64,000 nt of DNA from Kitasatospora sp. NBC_01246 (GTDB lineage: Bacteria > Actinomycetota > Actinomycetes > Streptomycetales > Streptomycetaceae): the NCBI RefSeq assembly GCF_036226505.1, contig NZ_CP108484.1, positions 2,542,001 through 2,606,000 on the forward strand, read 5' to 3'. How positions within the stretch are numbered: the stretch's first letter is position 1; every line of letters begins with the position of its first letter. The notes beneath the pieces are model-generated. The model was not told the origin of the DNA and did not search any database. It worked only from the letters and a program-made list of their open reading frames with translations. Shown here piece after piece: positions 1 through 8,692 of this stretch. Position numbers and translations under genes: made by a program.

Positions 1-652
1 CCTGGACGAGGCCGACGCCCGACTGCTCGGGGAGGTCGCGGACCGCCGCGTCCTGGAGATCGGCGCCGGCGCCGCCCAGTGCTCCCGCTGGCTGGCCGCC
101 CGGGGCGCCCGGCCGGTCGCGCTGGACATCTCGCACCGCCAGCTCCAGCACTCCCGCCGGATCGACCTCGCCCGCGGCGGCACGCCCGTACCGGTGGTCC
201 AGGCCGACGCGGCGGTGCTGCCGTTCGCCGACGGCGCCTTCGACCTGGCCTGCTCGGCGTACGGGGCGGTGCCGTTCAGCGCCGACACCGGCGCGCTGAT
301 GCGCGAGGTGCACCGGGTGCTGCGGCCCGGCGGGCGCTGGGTGTTCTCGGTGACCCACCCGATCCGCTGGGCGTTCCCGGACGAGCCCGGCGTCGAGGGG
401 CTGACCGCCACCGCCTCGTACTTCGACCGCACCCCCTACGTCGAGCAGGACGAGCGGGGCCGGGCCACCTACGTCGAGCACCACCGCACGATCGGGGACC
501 GGGTGCGCGAGCTGGTCGGCGCCGGGTTCCGGCTGCTGGACGTGGTGGAGCCGGAGTGGCCGGCCGGACTCGACCAGGAGTGGGGCGGCTGGTCGCCGCT
601 GCGCGGGCGGCTGATCCCGGGCACGGCGATCTTCGTCTCCGAACGGGACTGA
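1..652 (+). CDS. SAM-dependent methyltransferase, class I (5' end missing)
   Basis: The reading frame is open from base 2, so the gene starts upstream of the window; 216 residues remain. Motif I (VLEIGAGAAQCSRWLA) with its glycine-rich SAM loop lies at about residues 17-32, followed by an acidic strand end (ALDIS) and a post-motif (HRVLRPGGRWVFSV) typical of methyltransferase domain 11. The C-terminal half has GVEGLTATASYFDR and a WSPLRGRLIPGTAIF tail seen in uncharacterised Streptomyces methyltransferases. The substrate cannot be told from sequence. Nothing around it (an HrpB helicase follows) suggests a pathway. Confidence 0.85.
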   Translation, partial: LDEADARLLGEVADRRVLEIGAGAAQCSRWLAARGARPVALDISHRQLQHSRRIDLARGGTPVPVVQADAAVLPFADGAFDLACSAYGAVPFSADTGALMREVHRVLRPGGRWVFSVTHPIRWAFPDEPGVEGLTATASYFDRTPYVEQDERGRATYVEHHRTIGDRVRELVGAGFRLLDVVEPEWPAGLDQEWGGWSPLRGRLIPGTAIFVSERD

Positions 653-681
653 GCGGGCCGCCGGGGCTGTCGGACCGGCGC

Positions 682-783
682 CCGTCGCGGCCGGGCCGGG
701 GAGTCGGGGCCGCCGTGGCCGGGCCGGGCCGGGCAGTCGGGGCCGTCGCGGCCGGGCCGGGCCGGGGAGTCCGGGAGTCGGGG
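682..783. repeat. Three imperfect GC-rich tandem repeats, about 28-33 bp
   Basis: Between the methyltransferase stop and the hrpB start, units at 682-709, 710-742 and 743-775 share the plan CCGTCGCGGCCGGGCC-GGGGAGTCGGGG, with a partial fourth copy (AGTCGGGG) at 776-783. The copies differ by a few substitutions and by one or two GGCCG insertions. Repeat-number change by slippage is the simplest explanation. No function is evident. Confidence 0.7.
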
Positions 784-794
784 AGACTGTCCGG

Positions 795-3332
795 GTGAAC
801 CCCGCCTGGCGCGATCTGCCCGTCCGTACCGCCCTGCCGGCCCTGCACCGCGCGCTCGACCGGCGCGGGGTGGCCGCGCTGGCCGCCCCGCCCGGCACCG
901 GCAAGACCACCCTGGTGCCGCTGGCCCTCGCCGGGCTGCTCACCGAGGAAGGCGACCGCCCGGTCCGCCGGGTGCTGGTCGCCGAGCCGCGCCGGCTCGC
1001 GGTGCGGGCGGCGGCCCGGCGGATGGCCTGGCTGCTCGGCTCGACGGTGGGGGCCGAGGTCGGCCACACCGTGCGCGGCGAGCGCCGGGTCGGGCCGGAC
1101 ACCGTGGTCGAGGTGGTGACCACCGGCGTCCTGCTCCAGCGCCTCCAGCGCGACCAGGAACTGCCCGGGGTGGACGTGGTGGTGCTGGACGAGTGCCACG
1201 AACGGCACCTGGACGCCGACACCGCGCTCGCCTTCCTGCTGGACGTCCGGGCGGCGCTGCGGCCGGAGCTGCGGATCGTCTGCGCCTCGGCGACCTCGGA
1301 CACCGCCGCCTGGGCCGAACTGCTCGGCGGCGCCGAGGGCCCGGCGCCCGTCGTCGAGGCGCACGGCGTCTCGCACCCGGTCGACGTGGTGTGGGCGCCG
1401 CCGCCCCGGGCCGTCCGGCCCGCGCACGGCACCCGGGTCGACCCGGCGCTGCTGGAGCACGTCGCGGCCACCGTCCGGCGGGCGCTCACCGAGTGCCGGG
1501 GCGACGTGCTCTGCTTCCTGCCCGGCGTCGGCGAGATCACCCGGGTCGCCGGGCTGCTCGCGGACGCCCCGGCGCAGCTGCTCCAGTTGCACGGCCGGGC
1601 CCCGCAGTCGGTGCAGGACGCGGCGCTCGCGGCGGGCGAGGGCCGCCGGGTGGTGCTGTCCACCGCCGTCGCCGAGTCCTCGCTGACCGTGCCGGGGGTG
1701 CGCGTCGTGGTCGACGCCGGCCTGGCGCGCGAGCCGCGCACCGACCACGCGCGCGGCCTGGCCGGCCTGGTGACCGTCCGGGCCTCGCTGGCCGCCGCCC
1801 GGCAGCGCGCCGGGCGGGCCGGGCGCGAGGCGCCGGGCACCGTCTACCGCTGCTGGGCGGAGGCCGAGGACGCCCTCGCCGCGCGCTGGCCGACGCCCGA
1901 GATCGCGCTCGCCGACCTGACGCCGTTCGCCCTCCAGGCCTCCTGCTGGGGCGACCCGGACGCGACCGGGCTCGCGCTGCCCGACCGGCCCCCGGCCGGG
2001 GCGATGGCCGCCGCCCGGCAGACCCTGCGGGCGCTCGGCGCGGTGGACGCCGACGGCCGGGCCACCGCGCGCGGTGTCCGGCTGGCCCGGACGGGGCTCC
2101 ACCCCCGGCTCGCCCGCGCCCTGGTGGACGGCGCACCGGCGGTCGGCGCGCGGCGCGCCGCCGAGGTGGTGGCCCTGCTGTCGGAGGAGCCGCCGCGCGC
2201 CCTCGGGGACGACCTGGGCGCCGTGCTGCGGACCGTCCGGGACCGCCGCGACCCGTACCCGGGCCGCTGGCGCGAGGAGGTGCGGCGACTGCTGCGCGGG
2301 GTGGACGGGAGCCCGGCGACCCCGCTGCCGGACGCGACGGCGGTCGGGCTGGTGGTGGCGCTGGCCTTCCCCGAGCGGATCGCCCGGGCCCGGGTGGAGA
2401 AGCCCGAACCGGGAGCCCGCAGCCCGTACCTGATGGCCTCGGGCACCGCCGCCGAGCTGGCGCCGGGCACCGCGCTCGGCTCGGTGCCCTGGCTGGCCGT
2501 CGCGGCGGCGGACCGGCCGGCCGGCTCGCCGTCCGCGCGGGTGCTGCACGCGGCCGCACTGGACGAGGAGACGGCCCGGCTGGCGGGGGCCCCGCTGCTG
2601 ACCACCCGGGAGGAGGTGCGCTGGGACGTCCGGCGCCGCGAGGTGACCGCCCGGCGGGTGGAGTCGCTGGGCGCCGTCGAGCTGGCCGCGGCGACACTGG
2701 ACCGGCCCCGACCGGCGCTGCTGCGGGCCGCGCTGCTGGAGGGGCTGGCCCGGGAGGGCGTCGGTGAGCTGCTGAGCTGGCCGGCCGGGGCGGCCGGCCT
2801 GCGCGAGCGGCTGGCCTTCCTGCACGCGGCGCTCGGCGAGCCCTGGCCGGCGGTCTCGGACGAGGCCCTGCTGGCCCGGGCGGACGACTGGCTGGAGCCC
2901 GAACTCTCGCGCGCCCGGCGGCGCTCCGACCTCGCCCGGATCGACACCGCGGGCGCCCTGCAGCGGCTGCTGCCCTGGGCGGGCGGCGCGGCCGGGCGGC
3001 TCGACGAACTGGCGCCGGAGCGGATCACGGTGCCGTCCGGCTCCCGGATCCGGGTCGACTACAGCGGCGAACGGCCGGTGCTGGCGGTCAAGTTGCAGGA
3101 GCTGTTCGGCTGGGCCGCCGCGCCCGCGCTGGCCGGCGGGCGGGTGCCGCTCACCGTCCACCTGCTCTCCCCCGCCGGGCGCCCGGCCGCCGTGACCGGC
3201 GACCTCGCCTCGTTCTGGCGCGAGGGCTACCGGGCCGTCCGGGCCGAGCTGCGGGGCCGCTACCCGCGCCACCCGTGGCCGGAGGACCCGAGCACCGCCG
3301 AGCCGACCCGGCGCCTGAACGCCCGGCGCTGA
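795..3332 (+). CDS. hrpB: ATP-dependent RNA helicase HrpB
   Basis: 845 residues, the usual length of HrpB, a DEAH/DExH-type helicase of unsettled biological role. Walker A (APPGTGKTT) is at residues 31-39 and motif II reads DECH at 132-135. Motif III is SAT at about 165. A motif VI-like segment (RQRAGRAGR) follows the helicase core, and the C-terminus ends in RHPWPEDP, the characteristic HrpB_C finish. The GTG start is chosen because the protein begins directly before the conserved DLPVRTALPAL segment. A hairpin terminator follows within 5 bases of the stop. It is probably a single-gene unit. Confidence 0.93.
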   Translation: MNPAWRDLPVRTALPALHRALDRRGVAALAAPPGTGKTTLVPLALAGLLTEEGDRPVRRVLVAEPRRLAVRAAARRMAWLLGSTVGAEVGHTVRGERRVGPDTVVEVVTTGVLLQRLQRDQELPGVDVVVLDECHERHLDADTALAFLLDVRAALRPELRIVCASATSDTAAWAELLGGAEGPAPVVEAHGVSHPVDVVWAPPPRAVRPAHGTRVDPALLEHVAATVRRALTECRGDVLCFLPGVGEITRVAGLLADAPAQLLQLHGRAPQSVQDAALAAGEGRRVVLSTAVAESSLTVPGVRVVVDAGLAREPRTDHARGLAGLVTVRASLAAARQRAGRAGREAPGTVYRCWAEAEDALAARWPTPEIALADLTPFALQASCWGDPDATGLALPDRPPAGAMAAARQTLRALGAVDADGRATARGVRLARTGLHPRLARALVDGAPAVGARRAAEVVALLSEEPPRALGDDLGAVLRTVRDRRDPYPGRWREEVRRLLRGVDGSPATPLPDATAVGLVVALAFPERIARARVEKPEPGARSPYLMASGTAAELAPGTALGSVPWLAVAAADRPAGSPSARVLHAAALDEETARLAGAPLLTTREEVRWDVRRREVTARRVESLGAVELAAATLDRPRPALLRAALLEGLAREGVGELLSWPAGAAGLRERLAFLHAALGEPWPAVSDEALLARADDWLEPELSRARRRSDLARIDTAGALQRLLPWAGGAAGRLDELAPERITVPSGSRIRVDYSGERPVLAVKLQELFGWAAAPALAGGRVPLTVHLLSPAGRPAAVTGDLASFWREGYRAVRAELRGRYPRHPWPEDPSTAEPTRRLNARR

Positions 3333-3336
3333 CCGC

Positions 3337-3381
3337 CCGGGTGGCCGCCCGCGGGGTCGCGCCCCGCGGGCGGCCGCCCGG
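3337..3381. terminator. Bidirectional hairpin terminator between hrpB and the secreted-protein gene
   Basis: Arms 3337-3356 and 3362-3381 form a 20-bp stem with one G-T wobble around a 5-base loop. It lies in the 66-bp gap between two convergent genes and has no T tract, as is common for actinomycete terminators. Confidence 0.75.
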
Positions 3382-3398
3382 TCGGAACCGTCGGAACG

Positions 3399-4616
3399 TC
3401 AGAACTGCTCGACGAAGTACGGCTCGACGGTCATCCAGCCGTTGCCGCGGGCCCCGTTGAGCCGGCCCGAACTGGTCCGGGCGAGGGTGTACCAGGACTC
3501 GACGTAGTCCGGGTCGTCGACCCACCAGGAGGTCGGCAGGGCCGCCAGGACGGCGTTGACCAGCGGGATGTAGGCACCCTGGTCGGCGATGGTGAGCAGG
3601 ACGGCGGCCACCGCCTGGGCCAGCGCCAGGTAGTTGGTGTCGCCGTCGTCCTCCATCAGGACGACGTCGGCCAGGTTGTACTTGTAGTTCGACCAGTTCA
3701 CCAGGATCTGGTTCGGGTAGTACACCGTGCCGTCGTACTGGAGGTACGGCATGGCGACCGAGTCGACCCGGACCTTGCCGTCCTGGCCGAAGCCGGTCAC
3801 CAGGCCGAACATCTCGGCGGCGCCCTTGAACCAGGACTCCTCGTCGTCGGCGACCTCGATGCCACTGATCTTGGTGGCCCACCAGCCGCCGGCCGCCTGC
3901 GCCGCGCCCGGTCCCTGCGCCGTCGCCGGCCCGTTCGCCGCCCCAGGCCCCTTCGCCGCGGCGGCACCGCCGGCGGTGTCGAGACCGCGTGCGGCGAACT
4001 CCCGCTGGAGGACGGCCATACCGGCGGCCAGCGTCCTGGCGGTGTCGATGTCCACCAGGTAGACCGGCTGCCCGGGCACCGCCGCGGCGTCGAGCGCGTG
4101 GGCCCGGCCTGCGGTGTCGTAGGCGCGGACGGTGCGGGCGTGGTCGTCGGCGACGGCGGTGGCCACCAGCGGCGCGGCGCCCGCGTCCAGCGCGGCCCGC
4201 ATCGACGGGTCGGCCAACTGGACGCGCAGCAGCGGGCCGAGGTCGCCGAGGCCCTTGGCGGCGGCGATCCGGCGGTCCGCCTGCGCGGTGGTGGCGGCGA
4301 GCCGGCCGGCGGGGCCCTGGGCGGCCGCGGCCAGCGGGCCGAGGTCGGCGGCGCCGGAGGCCGCGTCGGCGGTCGCGGACCGCAGCCGGTCACGCAGCGC
4401 GGCGTCGGTGAGGGCGCCGGCCAGCGCGCGGGCGACCTCGTCCTCGATCGCGGACACCTGGGTGGCGGTGGCGATGGCCCGGGCGGCGGGCGCCTGGGCG
4501 GGAGCGGTGGGGTTCGGTGCCGGGGCCGGGGCGGCCAGCGCCTGGCCGGCGCCGAGCGCCAGCAGCGGCAGGGCCGCGAGGGCCACGACGGCGCGCCGCA
4601 GAGGGGGCACGGACAT
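3399..4616 (-). CDS. Secreted protein of unknown function, possibly DUF3103-like
   Basis: 405 residues from the ATG at 4616, which is preceded by GGAG at a good distance; upstream in-frame codons are GC-rich and lack a signal. The first 30 residues form a Sec signal peptide (basic start, ALAALPLLALGAGQALA core, cut near ALAAPAP). The middle is alanine-rich and probably helical. A low-complexity Ala/Gly/Pro linker precedes a C-terminal domain of about 170 residues starting WWATKISGIEV, acidic and rich in Trp and Tyr (VNWSNYKYNLADV, WWVDDPDYVESW). That C-terminal part reminds me of DUF3103 proteins, but this is from memory. It stands alone between two terminators and the function is unknown. 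Confidence 0.8.
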   Translation of the reverse strand: MSVPPLRRAVVALAALPLLALGAGQALAAPAPAPNPTAPAQAPAARAIATATQVSAIEDEVARALAGALTDAALRDRLRSATADAASGAADLGPLAAAAQGPAGRLAATTAQADRRIAAAKGLGDLGPLLRVQLADPSMRAALDAGAAPLVATAVADDHARTVRAYDTAGRAHALDAAAVPGQPVYLVDIDTARTLAAGMAVLQREFAARGLDTAGGAAAAKGPGAANGPATAQGPGAAQAAGGWWATKISGIEVADDEESWFKGAAEMFGLVTGFGQDGKVRVDSVAMPYLQYDGTVYYPNQILVNWSNYKYNLADVVLMEDDGDTNYLALAQAVAAVLLTIADQGAYIPLVNAVLAALPTSWWVDDPDYVESWYTLARTSSGRLNGARGNGWMTVEPYFVEQF

Positions 4617-4780
4617 GAGGGGATCTCCAGACTCGTCGGGTGAGGCGTCGGAGCGGGTGGAGCGGCACGGCGCGCGGATCATGGACGTCGGTGCCATGAC
4701 AAGTGAAGAGCTCTCCTGACGCCGGATCAACCCCCGGTACGAAGCAATCGCCCGCCGGACGGCCCGGTCGGCCGCCGGAC

Positions 4781-4835
4781 GGCGAGAAGGCGGTGGGCGC
4801 GGCCCGATCCGGACCGCGCCCACCGCCTTCTCGCC
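4781..4835 (-). terminator. Strong hairpin terminator of polA
   Basis: Perfect 22-bp stem (4781-4802 with 4814-4835) around an 11-base loop, starting 5 bases beyond the polA stop codon. There is no T tract. Confidence 0.85.
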
Positions 4836-4840
4836 GGCCG

Positions 4841-7627
4841 TCAGTGCGCGGCGGCCTCCCAGTTCGCGCCGACGCCCACCGAGACGTCGAGCGGGGCGCG
4901 CAGCGGGTAGGCACCGGCCATCTGCGCGCGGACGATCGCCTCGACCTGCTCGCGCTCACCGGGCGCCAGCTCCAGCACGATTTCGTCGTGCACCTGGAGC
5001 AGCATCCGGGAGGTGAGGCCGGCGGCGGTCAGCGCCTCGTCCACCCGGAGCATGGCGATCTTGACGATGTCGGCGGCCGAGCCCTGGATCGGGGCGTTGA
5101 GGGCCATCCGCTCGGCCATCTCGCGGCGCTGGCGGTTGTCGCTGTTGAGGTCCGGCAGGTAGCGGCGACGGCCGAGCAGGGTCTCGGTGTAGCCGGTGGC
5201 GCGGGCCTCGTCGACGACCCGGCGCAGGTAGTCGCGCACGCCGCCGAAGCGCTCGAAGTAGGTGTCCATCAGGCCCTGGGCCTCGGCGGGCTTGATGCCG
5301 AGCTGCTGGGAGAGCCCGTACGCGGAGAGCCCGTACGCCAGACCGTAGGACATCGCCTTGATCTTGCGGCGCATCTCGGCGTCCACCGCGTCGCCGGGGA
5401 CTTCGAAGACCTGGGAGGCGACGGTGGTGTGCAGGTCCTCGCCGGTGGCGAAGGCCTCGATCAGGGCCTCGTCCTCGGAGAGGTGGGCCATGATGCGCAG
5501 TTCGATCTGGGAGTAGTCGGCCGTCAGCAGCGCCTCGTAGCCCGCGCCGACGACGAAGGCGCGGCGGATGGCGCGGCCCTCCTCGGTGCGGACCGGGATG
5601 TTCTGCAGGTTCGGGTCCTGCGAGGAGAGCCGGCCGGTGGCGGCGACCATCTGGTTGAAGGTGGTGTGGATCCGGCCGGCCGGCGAGACCGTCTTGAGCA
5701 GGCCCTCGACGGTGGTGCGCAGCTTGGCCTGGTCGCGGTGGCGGAGCAGGATGACCGGCAGCTCGTTGTCGGTCTGGCCGGCCAGCCAGGTGAGCGCGTC
5801 GGCGTCGGTGGTGTAGCCGGTCTTGATCTTCTTGGTCTTGGGCAGGGCCAGCTCGCCGAAGAGGATCTCCTGGAGCTGCTTGGGCGAGCCGAGGTTGAAC
5901 TCGTGGCCGGCGGCGGCGTGCGCCTCCTCCACCACGCGCTGGATCTCGGTGGCGAACTGGGCCTCCAGGCCGGTGAGCCAGGGGCGGTCGGCGGCGATGC
6001 CGGTGCGCTCCATCCGGGCCAGCAGGGCGGCGATCGGCAGCTCCATGTCGCGCAGCAGCTCGGTGGCGCCGACCTCGGCGAGGCGGGTGTCGAAGAGGGC
6101 GGCGAGGTCGAGCACGGCGCGGGCCTGGAGCATCAGCGCCTGGGCGCGGGCGGCCACCGCGTCGACCTCGTCCGGCTCCTCGGGGGCGTCGAAGGCGAGC
6201 TGGCCGCTCTCGGCGACCGCGGCCGGGGCGAGCGAACGGGCCAGGTACTCCTCGGCGAGCACCTCCAGGGTGAAGGTGCGGCGGCCGGGCTTCTCCAGGT
6301 ACGCGGCGAGGGCGGTGTCGGCGACGACGCCCGCGATCGTCCAGCCGCGCTCGGCGAAGGCGCGCATCACCTGCTTGGCGATGTGCAGGGCCTTGGGGGC
6401 GGCCGGGTCGGCCAGCCAGTCGGCGAAGGCGCGTTCGTCCTCCTCGGCCAGCAGCGCCGGGTCGAACCAGGCGGCGGTCTCGCCGGCGGCCAGCGCGATC
6501 TCGGTGACCTCGCCGGTGCCGAGCGCCCACCGGTAGACGGCGGCCAGCGCGACCGGGGCCTTGCCGTCGGAGTGCCCGCGCAGCCACCCGGCCAGCGTGC
6601 CCGGGTCGGTGAGCAGTTCGCCGTCCACCTCGACGCCGGGGGCGAGTTCGACGGCGGCCTCGGGCTCGGCGGCGGCCGGGTCGATGCCGAAGACCCGGTC
6701 GCGGAAGTTGGCGTTGCGGAACTCCAGCGACTCCATCAGACCGGCGACCGCCTCGCGGTCGAACGCGGCGCGCTCCAGGTCGGCGACGGCGAGCGGGAGT
6801 TCGACGTCGCGGACCAGCTCGGTGAGGACGCGGTTGCGCTTGACCGAGTCCAGGTGGTCGCGCAGCTTCTCGCCGATCTTGCCCTTCACCTCGTCGGCGC
6901 GGGAGACGAGTTCGTCGAAGGAGCCGAACTGGTTGACCCACTTGGCGGCCGTCTTCTCGCCGACGCCCGGGATGCCGGGCAGGTTGTCGGACGGGTCACC
7001 GCGCAGCGCCGCGAGGTCGGGGTACTGGCGGGGAGTGACGCCGTACTTCTCGGCGACCTTCTCCGGGGTGTAGCGGGTGAGCTCGGAGACGCCCTTGGTC
7101 GGGTAGAGGACGGTGATGTGGTCGGTGACCAGCTGGAGCGAGTCCCGGTCGCCGGTGACGATGTCGACGTCGAAGCCGGCCGCCTCGGCGGCGGTGGCCA
7201 GGGTGGCGATGATGTCGTCGGCCTCGAAGCCCTCGACCGTCATCCGCGGCACCCGCATGGCGTCCAGCAGTTCGCCGATCAGGCCGATCTGGCTGCGGAA
7301 CTCGTCCGGCGTCTTGGCCCGGTTGGCCTTGTAGTCGGGGAACTCGACGGAGCGGAACGTCTGCCGGGAGAGGTCGAAGGCCACCGCGAGGTGGGTGGGC
7401 CGCTCGTCCCGGACGGTGTTGGCGAGCATCGAGGCGAAGCCGTACACCGCGTTGGTGGGCTGGCCGGTGGAGGTGTTGAAGTTCTCCACGGGCAGCGCGT
7501 AGAACGCCCGGTAGGCCATCGAGTGCCCGTCGAGCAGCATCAGCCGGGGCCGCGCCCCGCCGCCACCCGCCGCGCCCTTGTCCGTACTCTGCGTAGCCAC
7601 GTCAACGTCCGTTCCTGCCGATTCCAC
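4841..7627 (-). CDS. polA: DNA polymerase I
   Basis: 928 residues from GTG at 7627; an in-frame GTG at 7600 (MATQSTDK...) is an equally good start. The 5'-3' exonuclease domain begins with MLLDGHSMAYRAF at residues 30-42 and covers about the first 300 residues. The 3'-5' exonuclease region lacks the metal-binding DxE, so proofreading is predicted to be absent. Polymerase motif A (TADYSQIELR) has its Asp at 704 and motif C is HDE at 880-882. The O-helix reads RRKIKAMSYGLAYG with Tyr761 where E. coli has Phe762. It fills gaps and removes primers in replication and repair. A strong hairpin follows the stop. Confidence 0.97.
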   Translation of the reverse strand: MESAGTDVDVATQSTDKGAAGGGGARPRLMLLDGHSMAYRAFYALPVENFNTSTGQPTNAVYGFASMLANTVRDERPTHLAVAFDLSRQTFRSVEFPDYKANRAKTPDEFRSQIGLIGELLDAMRVPRMTVEGFEADDIIATLATAAEAAGFDVDIVTGDRDSLQLVTDHITVLYPTKGVSELTRYTPEKVAEKYGVTPRQYPDLAALRGDPSDNLPGIPGVGEKTAAKWVNQFGSFDELVSRADEVKGKIGEKLRDHLDSVKRNRVLTELVRDVELPLAVADLERAAFDREAVAGLMESLEFRNANFRDRVFGIDPAAAEPEAAVELAPGVEVDGELLTDPGTLAGWLRGHSDGKAPVALAAVYRWALGTGEVTEIALAAGETAAWFDPALLAEEDERAFADWLADPAAPKALHIAKQVMRAFAERGWTIAGVVADTALAAYLEKPGRRTFTLEVLAEEYLARSLAPAAVAESGQLAFDAPEEPDEVDAVAARAQALMLQARAVLDLAALFDTRLAEVGATELLRDMELPIAALLARMERTGIAADRPWLTGLEAQFATEIQRVVEEAHAAAGHEFNLGSPKQLQEILFGELALPKTKKIKTGYTTDADALTWLAGQTDNELPVILLRHRDQAKLRTTVEGLLKTVSPAGRIHTTFNQMVAATGRLSSQDPNLQNIPVRTEEGRAIRRAFVVGAGYEALLTADYSQIELRIMAHLSEDEALIEAFATGEDLHTTVASQVFEVPGDAVDAEMRRKIKAMSYGLAYGLSAYGLSQQLGIKPAEAQGLMDTYFERFGGVRDYLRRVVDEARATGYTETLLGRRRYLPDLNSDNRQRREMAERMALNAPIQGSAADIVKIAMLRVDEALTAAGLTSRMLLQVHDEIVLELAPGEREQVEAIVRAQMAGAYPLRAPLDVSVGVGANWEAAAH

Positions 7628-7713
7628 TACCGGCCACCGATCCTATGGCCCGGCACCGACAAAAAGGGCGCCGCGCGGTCCGGGCGCCGGGCCCGCGGGG
7701 TGCGGCGCCCGGG

Positions 7714-7740
7714 GGCGCGCCCGCGCAGGCGCGCCCGCGC
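7714..7740. repeat. Tandem 13-mer (GGCGCGCCCGCGC) with one spacer base
   Basis: The 13-mer occurs at 7714-7726 and again at 7728-7740. A second looser repeat (CCGGCCGGCGGGGG, about 22-bp period) lies at 7755-7790. Both are in the 281-bp divergent gap between polA and the thioesterase gene. The same gap holds TACGAT near 7855, a possible -10 element for the thioesterase gene, without a convincing -35. Confidence 0.55.
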
Positions 7741-7908
7741 GGGAGCAGCCGGGTCCGGCCGGCGGGGGGACGGGTCCCGGCCGGCGGGGGAACGGTCCGG
7801 GCGCACCCGCCACGCCAACTCCCCCACGCGATCACTACCGCCGAGTAGGACGGTCGTACGATCGCAGGCAGCACGACGACGTGACCCCCGAGCGGCAGGA
7901 GCTCCCCC

Positions 7909-8388
7909 ATGACCGAAGCGGCCCCCGGCGCGACCACCCCCGAACCGGCCCCCGCCCTGAACATCCCGCAGGAGGTGCTGGACCACTTCGCGAAGCTCGG
8001 CGTCGACCCGGCCACCTTCTCCGGCGGCCGCCTCGGCGACAAGCTCGGGATCCGGGTCGTCGAGGCCTCCGGCGACCGGGTGGTCGGCACGATGCCGGTC
8101 GAGGGGAACCAGCAGCCGTACGGGCTGCTGCACGGCGGCGCCTCGGCGGCGCTGGCCGAGACCCTCGGGTCGGTCGGCGCGATGCTGCACGCCGGCCCCG
8201 GCCGGTACGCGGTGGGCGTGGACCTGAACGCCACCCACCACCGCTCGGCCACCTCCGGCCTGATCACCGGGGTCGCCACCGCCGTGTTCAAGGGACGCAC
8301 CGCCGCCACCTACGAGATCGCGATCACCGACGACACCGGCAAGCGGATCACCAGCTGCCGCCTGACCTGCATGCTCCGCGACCTCTGA
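7909..8388 (+). CDS. PaaI/MenI-type hotdog acyl-CoA thioesterase
   Basis: 159 residues. The ATG follows AGGAG with about 7 bases spacing. The hotdog signature is clear: QQPYGLLHGGASAALAETLGS, with the HGG at residues 75-77 and the catalytic-type acidic residue Glu84 on the central helix. Further strands (AVGVDLNATHHRSATSG) match the PaaI/EntH/MenI class that hydrolyses aryl- or acyl-CoA thioesters. The N-terminal 20 residues are Ala/Pro-rich and probably disordered. The exact substrate is not given by sequence. It is divergent from polA and apparently monocistronic. Confidence 0.88.
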   Translation: MTEAAPGATTPEPAPALNIPQEVLDHFAKLGVDPATFSGGRLGDKLGIRVVEASGDRVVGTMPVEGNQQPYGLLHGGASAALAETLGSVGAMLHAGPGRYAVGVDLNATHHRSATSGLITGVATAVFKGRTAATYEIAITDDTGKRITSCRLTCMLRDL

Positions 8389-8454
8389 CGCCCCGTCGGC
8401 CCGGCCGACCCGTCAATGGCCCGCCGGTCGGGCCGACCGATCATCAATTCCCTT

Positions 8455-8518
8455 GTCCGCCCCCTTGTTTGACCTTCGACTGCCCTGGGCAGGCGTTGGT
8501 CCAGACAAGGGGGCGGAC
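8455..8518. repeat. Inverted repeat, 14-bp arms, with nested hairpin
   Basis: Arm GTCCGCCCCCTTGT at 8455-8468 is the exact reverse complement of 8505-8518. The 36-base loop contains a second perfect hairpin, CTGCCC-T-GGGCAG. It lies 66 bases after the thioesterase stop and 456 bases before livK. It may be the thioesterase terminator, a structured leader or a small RNA. Confidence 0.7.
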
Positions 8519-8629
8519 GCGTTTGCGCGCACTGCGAGGGATGTAACACTGCGTAACAAGTAGGAAATCCGAACTTTCGACCGCTTCCGGACCCGCATCG
8601 ACCCGGGGGCGCTTCGCCATTCCCGGGAA

Positions 8630-8692
8630 TGTCCGATATTCGGACGCACACGCCCGACACCAGCACGGCGGACAGTCGTGTCCGATTATCGG
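8630..8692. promoter_or_regulatory. Pair of similar palindromic operator candidates upstream of livK
   Basis: TGTCCGATATTCGG (8630-8643) and TGTCCGATTATCGG (8679-8692) match at 12 of 14 positions and are each nearly dyad-symmetric (CCGAT...ATCGG). Their starts are 49 bases apart, which is not far from five helical turns. Two like sites upstream of one operon suggest a dimeric regulator; which one is unknown. Confidence 0.45.

Noticed and set aside
276..3272. Open frame of 998 codons on the - strand across hrpB
   Set aside because: Shadow of hrpB; composition is Arg/Pro/Gly-rich without domains.
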